A stretch of DNA of 41,164 bases from Phenylobacterium sp. (GCF_022402485.1 NZ_JAKRSA010000032.1:44884-86047), one strand, 5' to 3'. Shown: positions 31,869 through 41,082, numbered from the stretch's first letter. Program-made: numbers and translations. The notes: generated by a model not told the origin, from the sequence alone.

Positions 31869-34800
31869 AGAAGTTGCGGTTTATCCGCAAAGTGTACCGC
31901 CGGCCGAGCGAATCACCGGTCAAGGTCGGTGCCAATGGCTCGCTGTCAAAGATATTAGTCACGGTTACCTGAACATTGGTGGCCTCGTTTACCTGATAAG
32001 AAACCGCCGTATTGAATAGGAACTGTTCAGGTAGCTTTAGGATATCCTGCGATTCGTTGGTGAATAGCAGATCGAACTTCGTTTGTGGCCGATAGTTGAC
32101 TTCCAAATTTGCGCGGAAGTCGTTCAGCCGGTAGCTCAGGTTCAATTGCGCAGTGTACCGAGGATTGCTGTTAGTCCCCTGCGTGCACGTGCGCACAACG
32201 CCGTTGTTCGAACTGCAAAGTTTGTCGACGTAGAAAAGGCTTCCGTCGATGTTGAGAGTGGAATCGCCGAGACCGAGGCCGTCGAGTGGGATGTCGCTAT
32301 AGCTCGCGACCGCGCTCAAACCCGCGAACGTCGTAAAGGCCCCATTGACGAACGTGGTTGTAATGCCCGGCTGGACAGGATCTATGGCGATCTGGCCGTT
32401 GTCGGTTCCCCCACGAACCCGGCGGAACAGCGTGCAGAAGCTGTTGCCGGCGTCAGGGTTCGCGATGTCGAAGTTCGGATTGTCGTAGCAGCCGCTCCCA
32501 ATTTCGCCGGCGGAGAGGGCTGCGATGTTATCAGTGATGCGAATATCACTCCAGTCGACAGCCGCTTGGAACTTCGGCAGGAATCGCGGGCGCAGTACGA
32601 CGCCGAACGTGTAGGAGTCCGCCTTCTCGTTGGTCAGGTTCGGGTTGCCGCCTTGCCGTGAGGGTTGAGTGATGCCAATAGCACGGGAGTTAAACGTCCC
32701 GGTTATTCCATAGCTTTGATAGAAGGCCGCGCAGTTGCGGGCCCGGACTGTGGGTGCGGCCCCCTGGCTGACGTTTCGCGAGTCGCATGGATCGGGGAAG
32801 GTCGATCGGCCCTCGGCCTGAGGCGTGAAAAGCTCCGGGATGGCAGGCGCGCGCAACGAACGTGTGTAATTGCCGCGGAATTCTAGGTCGGCAACTGGGC
32901 GGTAGCGGCCCCCCGCTGTGTATGTTGTAAAGCCACCGTTCAAACTATTATCGACATAGCGGATCCGCCCTTCGGCTTCCAACGTGTTAACCAGCGGGAA
33001 GTTGAGCCCTGGTGAGACCAGCGGAACAAGCAGTTCGCCGAAGATTTCCTTCGTCTTGAGTTCGCCCGAAAGCGCGGAAAAGGGCGTATTGCGCGCCGCG
33101 CCTACCGAGATCAGGCGATCTGGCGTGAACTTGCCGTATTCGCGGCGCCGCTGAACGCCAGCACTGAAGCCTACCGGATCGGCACCCCATACGGAAAACA
33201 GATTTGAGGACGCGATTGTCGCTAGGAAGTCAGTCTGTTCAAGCAAAGATCGATTGTTGGACTGAAATGTAACATAGCTCACAGCAGCCGCGGTGACATT
33301 GTTACCGAAGACGTTCAACGGCACGCAAGCGGCGTCTGCCACCGGACTTAGAGCCCCAGATGCGACGTTGCGCGTGGGGGTGGGGTCGCAAACTAGACTG
33401 CCAGGCCCTTGTCGGACATTAATGGCATTCACGAAGCGCTGCTGGTTGACTTCAGTAGCGTAGTTGTCTGACAGCGTCTGACCTTGATTGTAAGATACTT
33501 CGTAGTTGAAGGTTCGACGGCCCAATCCGACTTCCCCGCGTAGCCCAACCACAGCGCGCTTTACCGTGGTCTCAACGCGCCCTCCGAGGTTACCCAACTC
33601 GGGGATCGCTCTGGATAGATTGAAGTCTGTAATGCCATTGGCGACCAGCGTCGCGCGAGCCTCAGCGCTCAAACGGGGGTCGTTAACGGAGAATAACATT
33701 GGGCCATTGGGGATCGTCCGGCCGCCAAATAGCGGTGAGTTATAGACAGGCTGTTCTGCGATTTCGCGGCCGCTGCTACGGAAGAGGTTGCTCTCAAGAA
33801 ACGCCGTGACGGCAGGCGTTAGGTTGTAGCTGACATTGAAATTCACCGACTTTCGCTGAACGTCGGCGGAAATCGGCTGGGTCAACCTAAGTTCGAAGCC
33901 GTCGCCCCCCGACGCTACTACCGCCGTGAAGGGCGAGCCAGGGTTGTAGGGGACGATTTCGCCCGCCGCGTTAAACATCAGGCGGTTTTGACCGGTCGGC
34001 CCGAAGCCAGGGGTTCGCAGCGTGGAATCGACGACAGGACTGCCGATCGGCGACAGCACGCCGGTATAGTTGATACCTGGAATGCGGCTATTCTGTATGA
34101 AGACCGCATTCGGAATGCCATCGGCCGGTCCAGTGTTAAACGGGATGTTTGGATTTATCCGTCCGTCGTTCGCTGCGGTGCGGCCTGCAATGTTAGCGGT
34201 CGCTGAGGTCGCAAGGGGGTTTGTCGCCAGGAGGTAGCTTCGCCGGTTGATGTCGCGCCGCCAAGCGTTGACCCCTTGTGAACTGTCGAAACTTAGGGCG
34301 ACCATGGCGTTTCCGCGATCTTCCGCGAAGTTGCGGCCTGCAAGAGCGGAGATATTGAAACGCTGGTTATCGCCGCGCTCTGTAATTCCGGCCTGGGACG
34401 AGATGCGCGCGCCCTCGAACCTCTGACGCAAGATGACGTTTACGACCCCAGCGATCGCATCCGAGCCGTACGTAGGCGCCCCACCCACCGCAAGGTTTTC
34501 GACTCGCTCAACCATGATGGTTGGAATGATGTTGAGATCGACCTGGACGCCAGCTGGGTTGCCGCCGCCGACAATATTACCTTGAACTGTCGGCGGGTTC
34601 GTTGAGACATGACGGCGGCCGTTAACCAGCGTCAACGTGCGGCCTGAACCCAGGCCGAAGCGGTCCACAAAGAGAGCACCCGGCGAGAACTGGCTTTGGT
34701 TGTTCAGTGAACTTTGGCCAGCCGCGAATCCCGGTGTCGTGCGAAGGACCTCGCCTACGTTGGTGGCCCCGCGGTCCGCAAGTCGTTCGGCAGCAACCAC

Positions 34801-34992
34801 TGTCGCGGGCTCAAGTGTGTCGAATCCTGCGCGGACGATACGCGAGCCGGTGACCACCACTTCCTCGACCTGGCTTGGCTGTTGAGCGGGTGCGGTCGTC
34901 TGCGCAACAGCCTCGCCTGTCACCATGACGAGGGCCGAAGTCGCGCATGCGAGACGGCGCAGGTTCGGACGAGCGATATTGGCATGGTTCAT
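31867..34992 (-). CDS. TonB-dependent receptor
   Basis: A 1041-residue outer-membrane active transporter. A signal peptide (about 1-31) ends with AVAQ. A TonB-box-like stretch (VEEVVVTGSRI) opens the plug domain, which contains ALFVDRFGLGSGRTLTLVNG, YGSDAIAGVVNVIL and further plug motifs. A long beta barrel follows and ends in a terminal Phe (LRINRNF). I chose ATG 34992, which has GGGGGA upstream; the frame is open 14 codons more. It follows the gamma-glutamyltransferase gene by 38 bases on the same strand. The pairing suggests import of a peptide or gamma-glutamyl compound, not a siderophore; this is inference. Confidence 0.93.
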   Translation of the reverse strand: MNHANIARPNLRRLACATSALVMVTGEAVAQTTAPAQQPSQVEEVVVTGSRIVRAGFDTLEPATVVAAERLADRGATNVGEVLRTTPGFAAGQSSLNNQSQFSPGALFVDRFGLGSGRTLTLVNGRRHVSTNPPTVQGNIVGGGNPAGVQVDLNIIPTIMVERVENLAVGGAPTYGSDAIAGVVNVILRQRFEGARISSQAGITERGDNQRFNISALAGRNFAEDRGNAMVALSFDSSQGVNAWRRDINRRSYLLATNPLATSATANIAGRTAANDGRINPNIPFNTGPADGIPNAVFIQNSRIPGINYTGVLSPIGSPVVDSTLRTPGFGPTGQNRLMFNAAGEIVPYNPGSPFTAVVASGGDGFELRLTQPISADVQRKSVNFNVSYNLTPAVTAFLESNLFRSSGREIAEQPVYNSPLFGGRTIPNGPMLFSVNDPRLSAEARATLVANGITDFNLSRAIPELGNLGGRVETTVKRAVVGLRGEVGLGRRTFNYEVSYNQGQTLSDNYATEVNQQRFVNAINVRQGPGSLVCDPTPTRNVASGALSPVADAACVPLNVFGNNVTAAAVSYVTFQSNNRSLLEQTDFLATIASSNLFSVWGADPVGFSAGVQRRREYGKFTPDRLISVGAARNTPFSALSGELKTKEIFGELLVPLVSPGLNFPLVNTLEAEGRIRYVDNSLNGGFTTYTAGGRYRPVADLEFRGNYTRSLRAPAIPELFTPQAEGRSTFPDPCDSRNVSQGAAPTVRARNCAAFYQSYGITGTFNSRAIGITQPSRQGGNPNLTNEKADSYTFGVVLRPRFLPKFQAAVDWSDIRITDNIAALSAGEIGSGCYDNPNFDIANPDAGNSFCTLFRRVRGGTDNGQIAIDPVQPGITTTFVNGAFTTFAGLSAVASYSDIPLDGLGLGDSTLNIDGSLFYVDKLCSSNNGVVRTCTQGTNSNPRYTAQLNLSYRLNDFRANLEVNYRPQTKFDLLFTNESQDILKLPEQFLFNTAVSYQVNEATNVQVTVTNIFDSEPLAPTLTGDSLGRRYTLRINRNF

Positions 34993-35030
34993 TGTTATTC
35001 CCCCAAAAAGAATTGGCGAGCTTGCGCTCC

Positions 35031-36875
35031 TCAAAAGCCACTGGCGTTGCCGGTGAAACGCGGCGAGACGCCTTCGCGCTCACCTGTCTTCGGGTCGATG
35101 ACTACGAGAGCGACGATCCCAAGGTTGGCATTCCGTCGGATCTCAGGCGTCTCCGCCGAGGCGGCGCTGGACCGGTTGGTCGTCTCGGCGCTGGGATTCG
35201 AGCCGCCGGGAGAACCGCGAACGAATTCCGTTACCGGCATACCTTTCTCTCGGACGGCGTCGAGGAGTTCTTCGGTATAGTCGCCGGCCAGAACCACTTC
35301 GTCTGGCTCAAGGCCCTTCGCGTTGGAGAAGAATGGCTCGACAAAGCTCGGTGCCTGGATCGCATCGCGGCCGGACTTGCCGTAATCGATTAGGTTGGTG
35401 ATTACCTTGAGTGTCTCTTGGTGCAGTGCGTGACCAGCAGCCGCAGTTGCGAACACAGGCCTCTTGTTTTTGAGCACGATGGTGTTGGGCACCATGTTGG
35501 GCATGGGCCGCCCGGGGCCGACCTTACGAACATGATTTTGCTGGAGGCCAGCTGGGCCGGGGACCGAAACGCCGTCCACATAGAGGCCAGTCGCAGCGCC
35601 GTTGGTGGAATGCATCAGCGATGCGACATTCCCCTGCGGATCGACGACTACCATGGTATCCGTATGTGGGTTGTTGGTGCCACCTGGTGACGCCGGGAAG
35701 CGGCCATCCCTGATTAGCGGCCAGTACGCGGCGATCTTTTGCGGATCCAACCAGTCCGTCGGCGGAACCGGCAACTGATCAATGCGTGTACCCATGATCG
35801 TCATATTGGTGCCGGTCGCCCGGAAGATTTTGTGGTAGTAGTAGAAAACGTCCGGATTCTCGTAATAGCGACCAAGTGAGGCCAGTTTGCTTTCTTGAGC
35901 TAGACGCAGACCGCCATGCATAAAGTGACAGTGCTGAAGAGAATAGACGTCATAGCCTTTGTAGTTGGTATGGAGGGGCTGGCCCCATTGCACGGCATAG
36001 TTAGCGAGGTCGGCCATGCTCATCTGGCCACCGTCGGCCCGCACGCCAGCCACAAACTTTTCGGCCCACGCCCCAGTGTACATATAGGCCGCGCCTTGCT
36101 GGGCGACGTTGCGAAGCGTGTTTGCTAGCGCTGGTTGCCGGAATAGCTCGCCTGCCTTGTAAGTCGCTCCGTTCGGCTTTCGGAAAATGTTGCGGGTCTC
36201 GGTCAGGCGCAGGTGGGCCTCGTTGGAGAGGAAGTCCTCCATAGATGCATCGACTACCATCCCGCCTTCGGCGATTGCGATCCCGGAATCAAACAAGCGC
36301 GCGAAGGGAATACTGCCGAAGCGATTATACGCCGCCTCAACCCCAGCCATGAAGCCGGGTACAAGCACAGTTCGACCGATGTCCTGGGGCACGTCGGTTG
36401 CACCGAACGCACGCGCAGGGATAGTCATCGGATCGGTCTCACCGGCGACGGTATTAAAGCCGGCGTTCAGGCTGTGAATTTTGCCTGTCTTTGCCTCGTA
36501 GTAGACTAGGGTGAGTATTCCGGCGTGCGTGGTCCATGACCCGATCGCGTGCACTACTTGGGCGATGGCCATGCTGAGCGCTGCGTCCGCGGCATTGCCA
36601 CCTGCGCGCATAATAGCCAGGGCGTCGTCGTTGGATTTGCCCCCGCTGGAAGTCGAGATCATCGCGCCTTGACTGCGTACCGATTTGATCGCGCTACGAC
36701 TCCACCTCCATCTGTATCGGGAAACTTCCTCGGCCGCCTCAGGCCGTTTTGCCGGTGCGCCACTCGCCTGACCCGGTGGCCGCTGCTGGGCCAGGGCGGG
36801 TGAGGCGGCGGCAAGCAAGCCGGCGGCACCCAGAGCCAGATCGCGTCGGCGAACGCCGTCATTTTGGCTGGACAT
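35031..36875 (-). CDS. Gamma-glutamyltransferase family protein, Tat-exported
   Basis: A 614-residue Ntn-hydrolase precursor. The Tat signal VRRRDLALGAAGLLAA (Arg9-Arg11) targets the periplasm; ATG 36875 with AAGGGAGG was chosen for it. Marks: GGNAADAALSMAIAQVVHAI, GAGIL-like HAGILTLVYY, and DPQGNVASLMHSTNG. The self-cleaving nucleophile should be Thr405 in NPHTDTM, where most relatives have TTH followed by an aromatic. Family members cleave gamma-glutamyl amides; some are cephalosporin or N-acyl-type hydrolases, so the substrate is open. It is the first gene of the pair with the TonB receptor. An inverted repeat lies upstream at 36966-37004. Confidence 0.85.
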   Translation of the reverse strand: MSSQNDGVRRRDLALGAAGLLAAASPALAQQRPPGQASGAPAKRPEAAEEVSRYRWRWSRSAIKSVRSQGAMISTSSGGKSNDDALAIMRAGGNAADAALSMAIAQVVHAIGSWTTHAGILTLVYYEAKTGKIHSLNAGFNTVAGETDPMTIPARAFGATDVPQDIGRTVLVPGFMAGVEAAYNRFGSIPFARLFDSGIAIAEGGMVVDASMEDFLSNEAHLRLTETRNIFRKPNGATYKAGELFRQPALANTLRNVAQQGAAYMYTGAWAEKFVAGVRADGGQMSMADLANYAVQWGQPLHTNYKGYDVYSLQHCHFMHGGLRLAQESKLASLGRYYENPDVFYYYHKIFRATGTNMTIMGTRIDQLPVPPTDWLDPQKIAAYWPLIRDGRFPASPGGTNNPHTDTMVVVDPQGNVASLMHSTNGAATGLYVDGVSVPGPAGLQQNHVRKVGPGRPMPNMVPNTIVLKNKRPVFATAAAGHALHQETLKVITNLIDYGKSGRDAIQAPSFVEPFFSNAKGLEPDEVVLAGDYTEELLDAVREKGMPVTEFVRGSPGGSNPSAETTNRSSAASAETPEIRRNANLGIVALVVIDPKTGEREGVSPRFTGNASGF

Positions 36876-37275
36876 TGAAGATACCTCCCTTGCCGGCGTC
36901 TGAGGCGATCTCAACGCTGCATCCGTTCGACGTAGCCTGCTCAGGAACGCGGGCCTTCGAGCGCACGTTTGAAGCGCGAATACTACATTGACGCGCTTCA
37001 AACGAATTACTCATGTCGTGGACACTGGCGCGGCATCGCCCCGTCGACGCCATTTCTTTTGCAAATAGTCACAAACACTCCCACGCTGAACGTAGGCGCG
37101 GCAACTAAAAAAACATCGACATTGTGCCGATTGGTGATTGGGCTTTTGCCCATTTACGGCGGCCGCGGCGGCGCGCATCAATCGCGTAGCGCCGCGCGCT
37201 ACGGCTCAACAACTGCTCCGCGTGCGCGCGCCCAAGCCCGCTGGCTGTTGCTGCCATGATAGGAACCTGACCTAA
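36876..37275. other. Divergent regulatory region between GGT and M20 genes
   Basis: This 400-base stretch contains the long inverted repeat at 36966-37004 and a second stem CGTAGCGC-CGC-GCGCTACG (37185-37203). It also has a short GGGC-TTTT-GCCC motif near 37140. No open frame with family resemblance is seen. Confidence 0.6.
36966..37004. promoter_or_regulatory. 13-bp inverted repeat, candidate operator
   Basis: The perfect arms CGTTTGAAGCGCG (36966-36978) and CGCGCTTCAAACG (36992-37004) are 13 bases apart, 91 bases upstream of the GGT start. Equal arm and spacer lengths suit two dimers on one face of the helix. Which regulator binds is not known; the nearby LysR or Lrp protein is a candidate. 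Confidence 0.6.
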
Positions 37276-38478
37276 ATGTTGCCTTCTATCGCGCTCAGTC
37301 GGTCAGCCGACACGTTCGCAATTCTCGAGCGGTTGGTGTCGTATGACACGACCTCGCGAGAATCGAACTTGGCGCTTATTGATTACGTTTCTGAATACCT
37401 GCGTCAGTTTGGTGTTACGTCGCGGCTCGTGTTTGACAGCGAGCACCGCAAAGCCAATCTTTTCGCCACGCTCGGGCCCGCCGTGGAAGGCGGTGTAGTC
37501 CTGTCCGGTCACAGCGATGTTGTCCCGGTAGACGGTCAGGACTGGACGTCCAAGCCATTCGAATTAGTTCGTCGCGGCGACCGGCTCGTGGGTCGCGGCG
37601 TCACCGACATGAAAGGGTTCATCGCCTGCGCGTTGGCCGCCGCTCCGCTCTTCACCCAACCGGGGCGGCTTAAGCGACCGGTGCACCTCGCCATTTCCTA
37701 CGATGAAGAGGTGGGGTGCCTCGGTGCGGAGACCCTTGTGGATAGCATAGTGGAGCATTTGCCGAGGCCGGACATGGTTATTGTCGGCGAACCCTCATCG
37801 ATGACGGTGGTGGGAAGCCACAAGGGGGCGAGCGTCTACCGCGTTCAGGTGCGTGGGTTGGAAGCGCACTCTAGCCTGCCTCACGTTGGAATCTCCGCGA
37901 ATATGGTGGCGATCGAGCTAATGGCTTGCCTGAGCGACATCGCGCACCGTCTACGCGCAATGGTCGATCCTACATCGCCGTTCGATCCAGGGTACTCGAC
38001 CCTGACGGTCGGTGAGATCCACGGCGGCACTGCGGTCAACATCCTAGCCGGCGAATGCGCCTTCACCTTCGACCTGCGTTGCGTGCCGGGCCATCAGCCG
38101 GACGATGTGCTTCGGCCCTTCTTCGAAATAGTGGAGCGGCTTGACCGTGAGATGCGGATTGCCTTCCCGGGCGCCGGGATTTCAGTCGCTCGCAGCGCCG
38201 CGATCCCTGCTTTGGCTTTCGACGAAGCGGGCTTGGCTGATCGCCTCGTACGCAGCCTGACGGGCGACAACGGCGAGCGTAGGGTCGTCTCCTACGGTTC
38301 TGAAGCTGGGTTCTTCCAGCGCCGCGGCTTCTCAGTGGTGATCTGCGGACCTGGCTCAGTCGAGCAGGCGCACCAGCCGGATGAGTTTATCGAGATCGAC
38401 CAACTCGACCGCTGCATGACGATGATGAAGCGCTTGGCGGAAGCCCTAACATACGTTGGAGACGGCCCGAATGACTGA
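37276..38478 (+). CDS. M20 family metallopeptidase, acetylornithine deacetylase (ArgE) type
   Basis: A 400-residue zinc amidohydrolase. Metal and active-site residues: His79 and Asp81 (GHSDVVPVDGQDW), Asp111 (GRGVTDMKG), Glu144-Glu145 (DEEVG), Glu172 (GEPS) and His198 (LEAHSS). The dimerisation domain lies between about 180 and 300. Relatives remove N-acyl groups from amino acids, with N-acetylornithine as the usual case. The nearby exported gamma-glutamyltransferase and TonB receptor suggest an acyl-amino-acid or dipeptide substrate; arginine genes are not seen here. The stop is 16 bases before the transporter stub. Confidence 0.92.
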   Translation: MLPSIALSRSADTFAILERLVSYDTTSRESNLALIDYVSEYLRQFGVTSRLVFDSEHRKANLFATLGPAVEGGVVLSGHSDVVPVDGQDWTSKPFELVRRGDRLVGRGVTDMKGFIACALAAAPLFTQPGRLKRPVHLAISYDEEVGCLGAETLVDSIVEHLPRPDMVIVGEPSSMTVVGSHKGASVYRVQVRGLEAHSSLPHVGISANMVAIELMACLSDIAHRLRAMVDPTSPFDPGYSTLTVGEIHGGTAVNILAGECAFTFDLRCVPGHQPDDVLRPFFEIVERLDREMRIAFPGAGISVARSAAIPALAFDEAGLADRLVRSLTGDNGERRVVSYGSEAGFFQRRGFSVVICGPGSVEQAHQPDEFIEIDQLDRCMTMMKRLAEALTYVGDGPND

Positions 38479-38494
38479 CCGCATCTAAAGTCCG

Positions 38495-38656
38495 ATGCGG
38501 AACATATTCTCCGCAGGCATCGGCAACGCGCTCGAGTGGTTCGATGTTCTCATTTACGCTTACTTCGCGCGGACAATCGGACTACTGTTCTTCCCAGCGG
38601 ACTCAGAATTCGTCTCGCTGTTACTAGTGTTTGCGACCTTTGGCCTCTCGTTTGTG
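38495..38656 (+). pseudogene. Truncated MHS/MFS transporter, N-terminal stub
   Basis: The translation MRNIFSAGIGNALEWFDVLI through FATFGLSFV is the first two membrane helices of a metabolite:H+ symporter-type MFS transporter (GNxLEWFDxxxY signature). Full-length relatives have about 430 residues and continue with an RPLGxxxxG motif. Here homology stops at about codon 54, exactly where the 46-bp repeat begins at 38655. The frame goes on into repeat-derived sequence. It was probably the importer partner of the M20 gene. Confidence 0.85.
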
Positions 38657-38700
38657 ACCTTGCCCCCAACCTTGGACCAGGTCGGGCCGGGAGCAGGTCA
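38655..38700 (-). repeat. 46-bp repeat, copy B (inverted)
   Basis: It begins TGACCTTGCCCCC and ends GGGAGCAGGTCA, and is the exact reverse complement of copy A at 13716-13761. It interrupts the transporter gene. The stretch to 38807 has no recognised gene. Confidence 0.85.
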
Positions 38701-38807
38701 ACAGGTCACGACGCCGAGATACGCCGCGATGCGATGTGAACCCGCGGGCTCCCGTGCAGAAGCTCCAGATCAAAGCGATAGGTCTTCGGGGTCGAGGTGA
38801 GTTGGCC

Positions 38808-39020
38808 TCAGGCTGAGCCGGCTGGTGCCCTGCGACGGCCGCCAGGGGTCGACAGACCAATCCAGGCGAAGTGGCGCATAGCGCGATCAACCGCAGCCTT
38901 GGCGGTATCCTGGCAGGCGTCCAGGCCCGAGGCGACGATCTCGCCGGCCTCATCATAGACGCTCCAAGCCCAGCCCATGGCGTCCTGGCTCATAGAATAG
39001 GCGAAAAGTGGCTCAGACAT
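38808..39020 (-). CDS. Small hypothetical protein
   Basis: A 70-residue protein starting MSEPLFAYSMSQDAMGWAWS, followed by VYDEAGEIVASGLDACQDTA and a helical Arg-rich end. I do not recognise a family with certainty. The shape (WxWxVYDExGxxxASG then a helix) resembles short proteins that carry a single beta-hairpin plus helix. The start at 39020 has AGGGGCC upstream; an alternative is ATG 39068 giving 86 residues. It is 80-130 bases after pckA on the same strand. Confidence 0.5.
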   Translation of the reverse strand: MSEPLFAYSMSQDAMGWAWSVYDEAGEIVASGLDACQDTAKAAVDRAMRHFAWIGLSTPGGRRRAPAGSA

Positions 39021-39148
39021 TCCCGGCCCCTGTTGCGCTGCAACAACCTCAGACATCAGACGGCTCATGAACGCGCCCTGTCAAGTTTTGATCCCGGCGG
39101 TGGCGCGGCAGGACTGGCCCGCCGCCCTTTCCAGCAAGGGTTTGGGCC

Positions 39149-41005
39149 CTACTCCGCCGCAGCAGCAGCCTGGCCGAGTTTCTGGCTCTGGAGCCTGGCC
39201 ACCAGGGCGGCATGTTCGTCCCACAGGGCCTTGGGCAGACGCGAGGCAAACCGCTCATAGGCCGGCGGGATCAAGGCCGCTTCCTGGGTCCAGATGTCAG
39301 CATCGACGGTAAGCAGCAGGTCCAGCTGCGCATCGGTGAGATCAAGACCCGCCAGGTCCAGGCTTTCGCGGGTGGGCAGCCGTCCGATCGGGGTGTCGAC
39401 GGCCTCGGCGCGGCCGGCCAGCCGCTCGACGATCCATTTCAGGACCCGGCTGTTCTCGCCAAAGCCCGGCCAGACGAACTTGCCCCGCTCGTCCTTGCGG
39501 AACCAGTTCACGAAATAGATGCGCGGCAGCTTTTCAGCGTCGGCCTGGGCACCAAGCTTCAGCCAGTGATTGAAATAGTCGCCCATGTTGTAGCCGCAGA
39601 AGGGCAGCATGGCGAAGGGATCGCGGCGCAGTTCGCCAATGGCGTTCTCAGCCGCCGCCGTGCCCTCAGAAGCCACGTTGGAGGCCATGAACACCCCGTG
39701 GCGCCAATCAAAGGCCTCGGTGACCAGGGGGACGGCAGAGGCGCGGCGGCCGCCGAACAGGATCGCCGAGATCGGCACGCCGGCCGGGTCTTCCCACTCC
39801 GGCGCGATCACTGGGCATTGTTCGGCCGGTACGGTGAAGCGCGCATTGGGATGGGCCGCAGGCGTCTCTGACGCTGGCGTCCAGGGATTGCCGCGCCAGT
39901 CGGTGAGCTTCGGCGGCGGCTCTGCGGTGAGACCTTCCCACCAGACATCGCCCTCTGGAGTAAGGGCGACATTGGTGAAGACGCAGTTGGCGTGCAGGGC
40001 ATCAACTGCGTTGCGATTGGTTTCCAGACCTGTCCCCGGGGCAACGCCGAAGAAGCCGGCTTCAGGATTGATGGCATAGAGACGGCCATCATCGCCAAAC
40101 CGCATCCAGCAGATGTCGTCGCCGATGGTCTCGGCCTTCCAGCCCGGCAGGGTGGGCTGCAGCATGGCCATATTGGTCTTGCCACACGCGCTGGGGAAAG
40201 CTGCCGCAATGTAGCGGACATCCTTCTCGGGCGAGGTCAGCTTGAGGATCAGCATGTGCTCGGCAAGCCAGCCCTCATCCCTGGCCATGACCGAGGCGAT
40301 GCGCAGGGCAAAACACTTCTTGCCCAGCAGCGCGTTGCCGCCATAGCCCGACCCGTAGGACCAGATCTCCCGGGTCTCCGGGAAGTGCACGATGTACTTC
40401 TCGTCGTTGCAGGGCCACGGCACGTCAGCCTGACCGGCCGCTAGGGGCGCGCCGAGGCTGTGTACGGCCGGGACGAAGAAGCCGTCCTCGCCCAGTTGCT
40501 CCAGGGCCGGGGTGCCCATGCGGGTCATGACGCGCATGGAGATGGCCACATAGGCGCTGTCGGTGATCTCCACGCCGATGGCGCTGATCTTCGAGCCCAG
40601 GGGACCCATGCAGAAGGGCACCACGTACATGGTGCGGCCACGCATACAGCCATCGAACAGGCCGTCGAGCTTGGCGCGCATTTCCGACGGGTCGGCCCAG
40701 TTGTTGGTGGGGCCGGCGTCGATCTCATTTTCAGAACAGATGAAGGTACGGCTCTCCACCCGGGCGACGTCGCGGGGGTCAGAGGCCGCATAAAAAGAAT
40801 TGGGCCGAAGGTCCGGGTTCAGGGCGGTCAGGGTACCCGCTTGAACCAGTTCACCGGTCAGGCGCGCCCACTCTGCATCAGACCCGTCACACCACTGAAT
40901 CGCGTCGGGCTTGGTCAGAGCGGCGATTTCCCTGACCCAGGCCTTCAGTCCCGCATGGCGGGTAGGCGCAGCGTCCAAGGCTTTCGTCGTGGTCGCGTCC
41001 GTCAT
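39149..41005 (-). CDS. pckA: Phosphoenolpyruvate carboxykinase (GTP)
   Basis: A 618-residue enzyme that converts oxaloacetate to PEP in gluconeogenesis; GTP type by length and motifs. Seen: SACGKTN with the hyper-reactive Cys274 and Lys276, the GDDICWMRF metal region, [15 protein letters not shown], and [18 protein letters not shown] [14 protein letters not shown] near the C-terminus. I chose ATG 41005 because GGAGA lies just before it; starts at 41017 and 41020 are possible. It provides PEP during growth on products of aromatic catabolism such as succinyl-CoA, which fits the neighbours but is also general metabolism. It sits outside the repeat-bracketed block. Confidence 0.95.
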   Translation of the reverse strand: MTDATTTKALDAAPTRHAGLKAWVREIAALTKPDAIQWCDGSDAEWARLTGELVQAGTLTALNPDLRPNSFYAASDPRDVARVESRTFICSENEIDAGPTNNWADPSEMRAKLDGLFDGCMRGRTMYVVPFCMGPLGSKISAIGVEITDSAYVAISMRVMTRMGTPALEQLGEDGFFVPAVHSLGAPLAAGQADVPWPCNDEKYIVHFPETREIWSYGSGYGGNALLGKKCFALRIASVMARDEGWLAEHMLILKLTSPEKDVRYIAAAFPSACGKTNMAMLQPTLPGWKAETIGDDICWMRFGDDGRLYAINPEAGFFGVAPGTGLETNRNAVDALHANCVFTNVALTPEGDVWWEGLTAEPPPKLTDWRGNPWTPASETPAAHPNARFTVPAEQCPVIAPEWEDPAGVPISAILFGGRRASAVPLVTEAFDWRHGVFMASNVASEGTAAAENAIGELRRDPFAMLPFCGYNMGDYFNHWLKLGAQADAEKLPRIYFVNWFRKDERGKFVWPGFGENSRVLKWIVERLAGRAEAVDTPIGRLPTRESLDLAGLDLTDAQLDLLLTVDADIWTQEAALIPPAYERFASRLPKALWDEHAALVARLQSQKLGQAAAAAE

Positions 41006-41062
41006 GAAGGTCTCCATCACCTGGCCGTCACGTCCGGTCAGCCTTTCGGCTGCCGGTGTACG

Positions 41063-41082
41063 ATTATGAACAAGTCCATAAT
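41063..41082. promoter_or_regulatory. Inverted repeat upstream of pckA
   Basis: ATTATG (41063-41068) and CATAAT (41077-41082) are perfect 6-bp arms around 8 bases, about 60 bases before the pckA start. A possible regulator site in the promoter region; nothing further can be seen before the window ends. Confidence 0.3.

Noticed and set aside
39069..39148. G+C-rich inverted sequence after pckA as a terminator
   Set aside because: The stem is imperfect and no T-tract follows in the direction of pckA.
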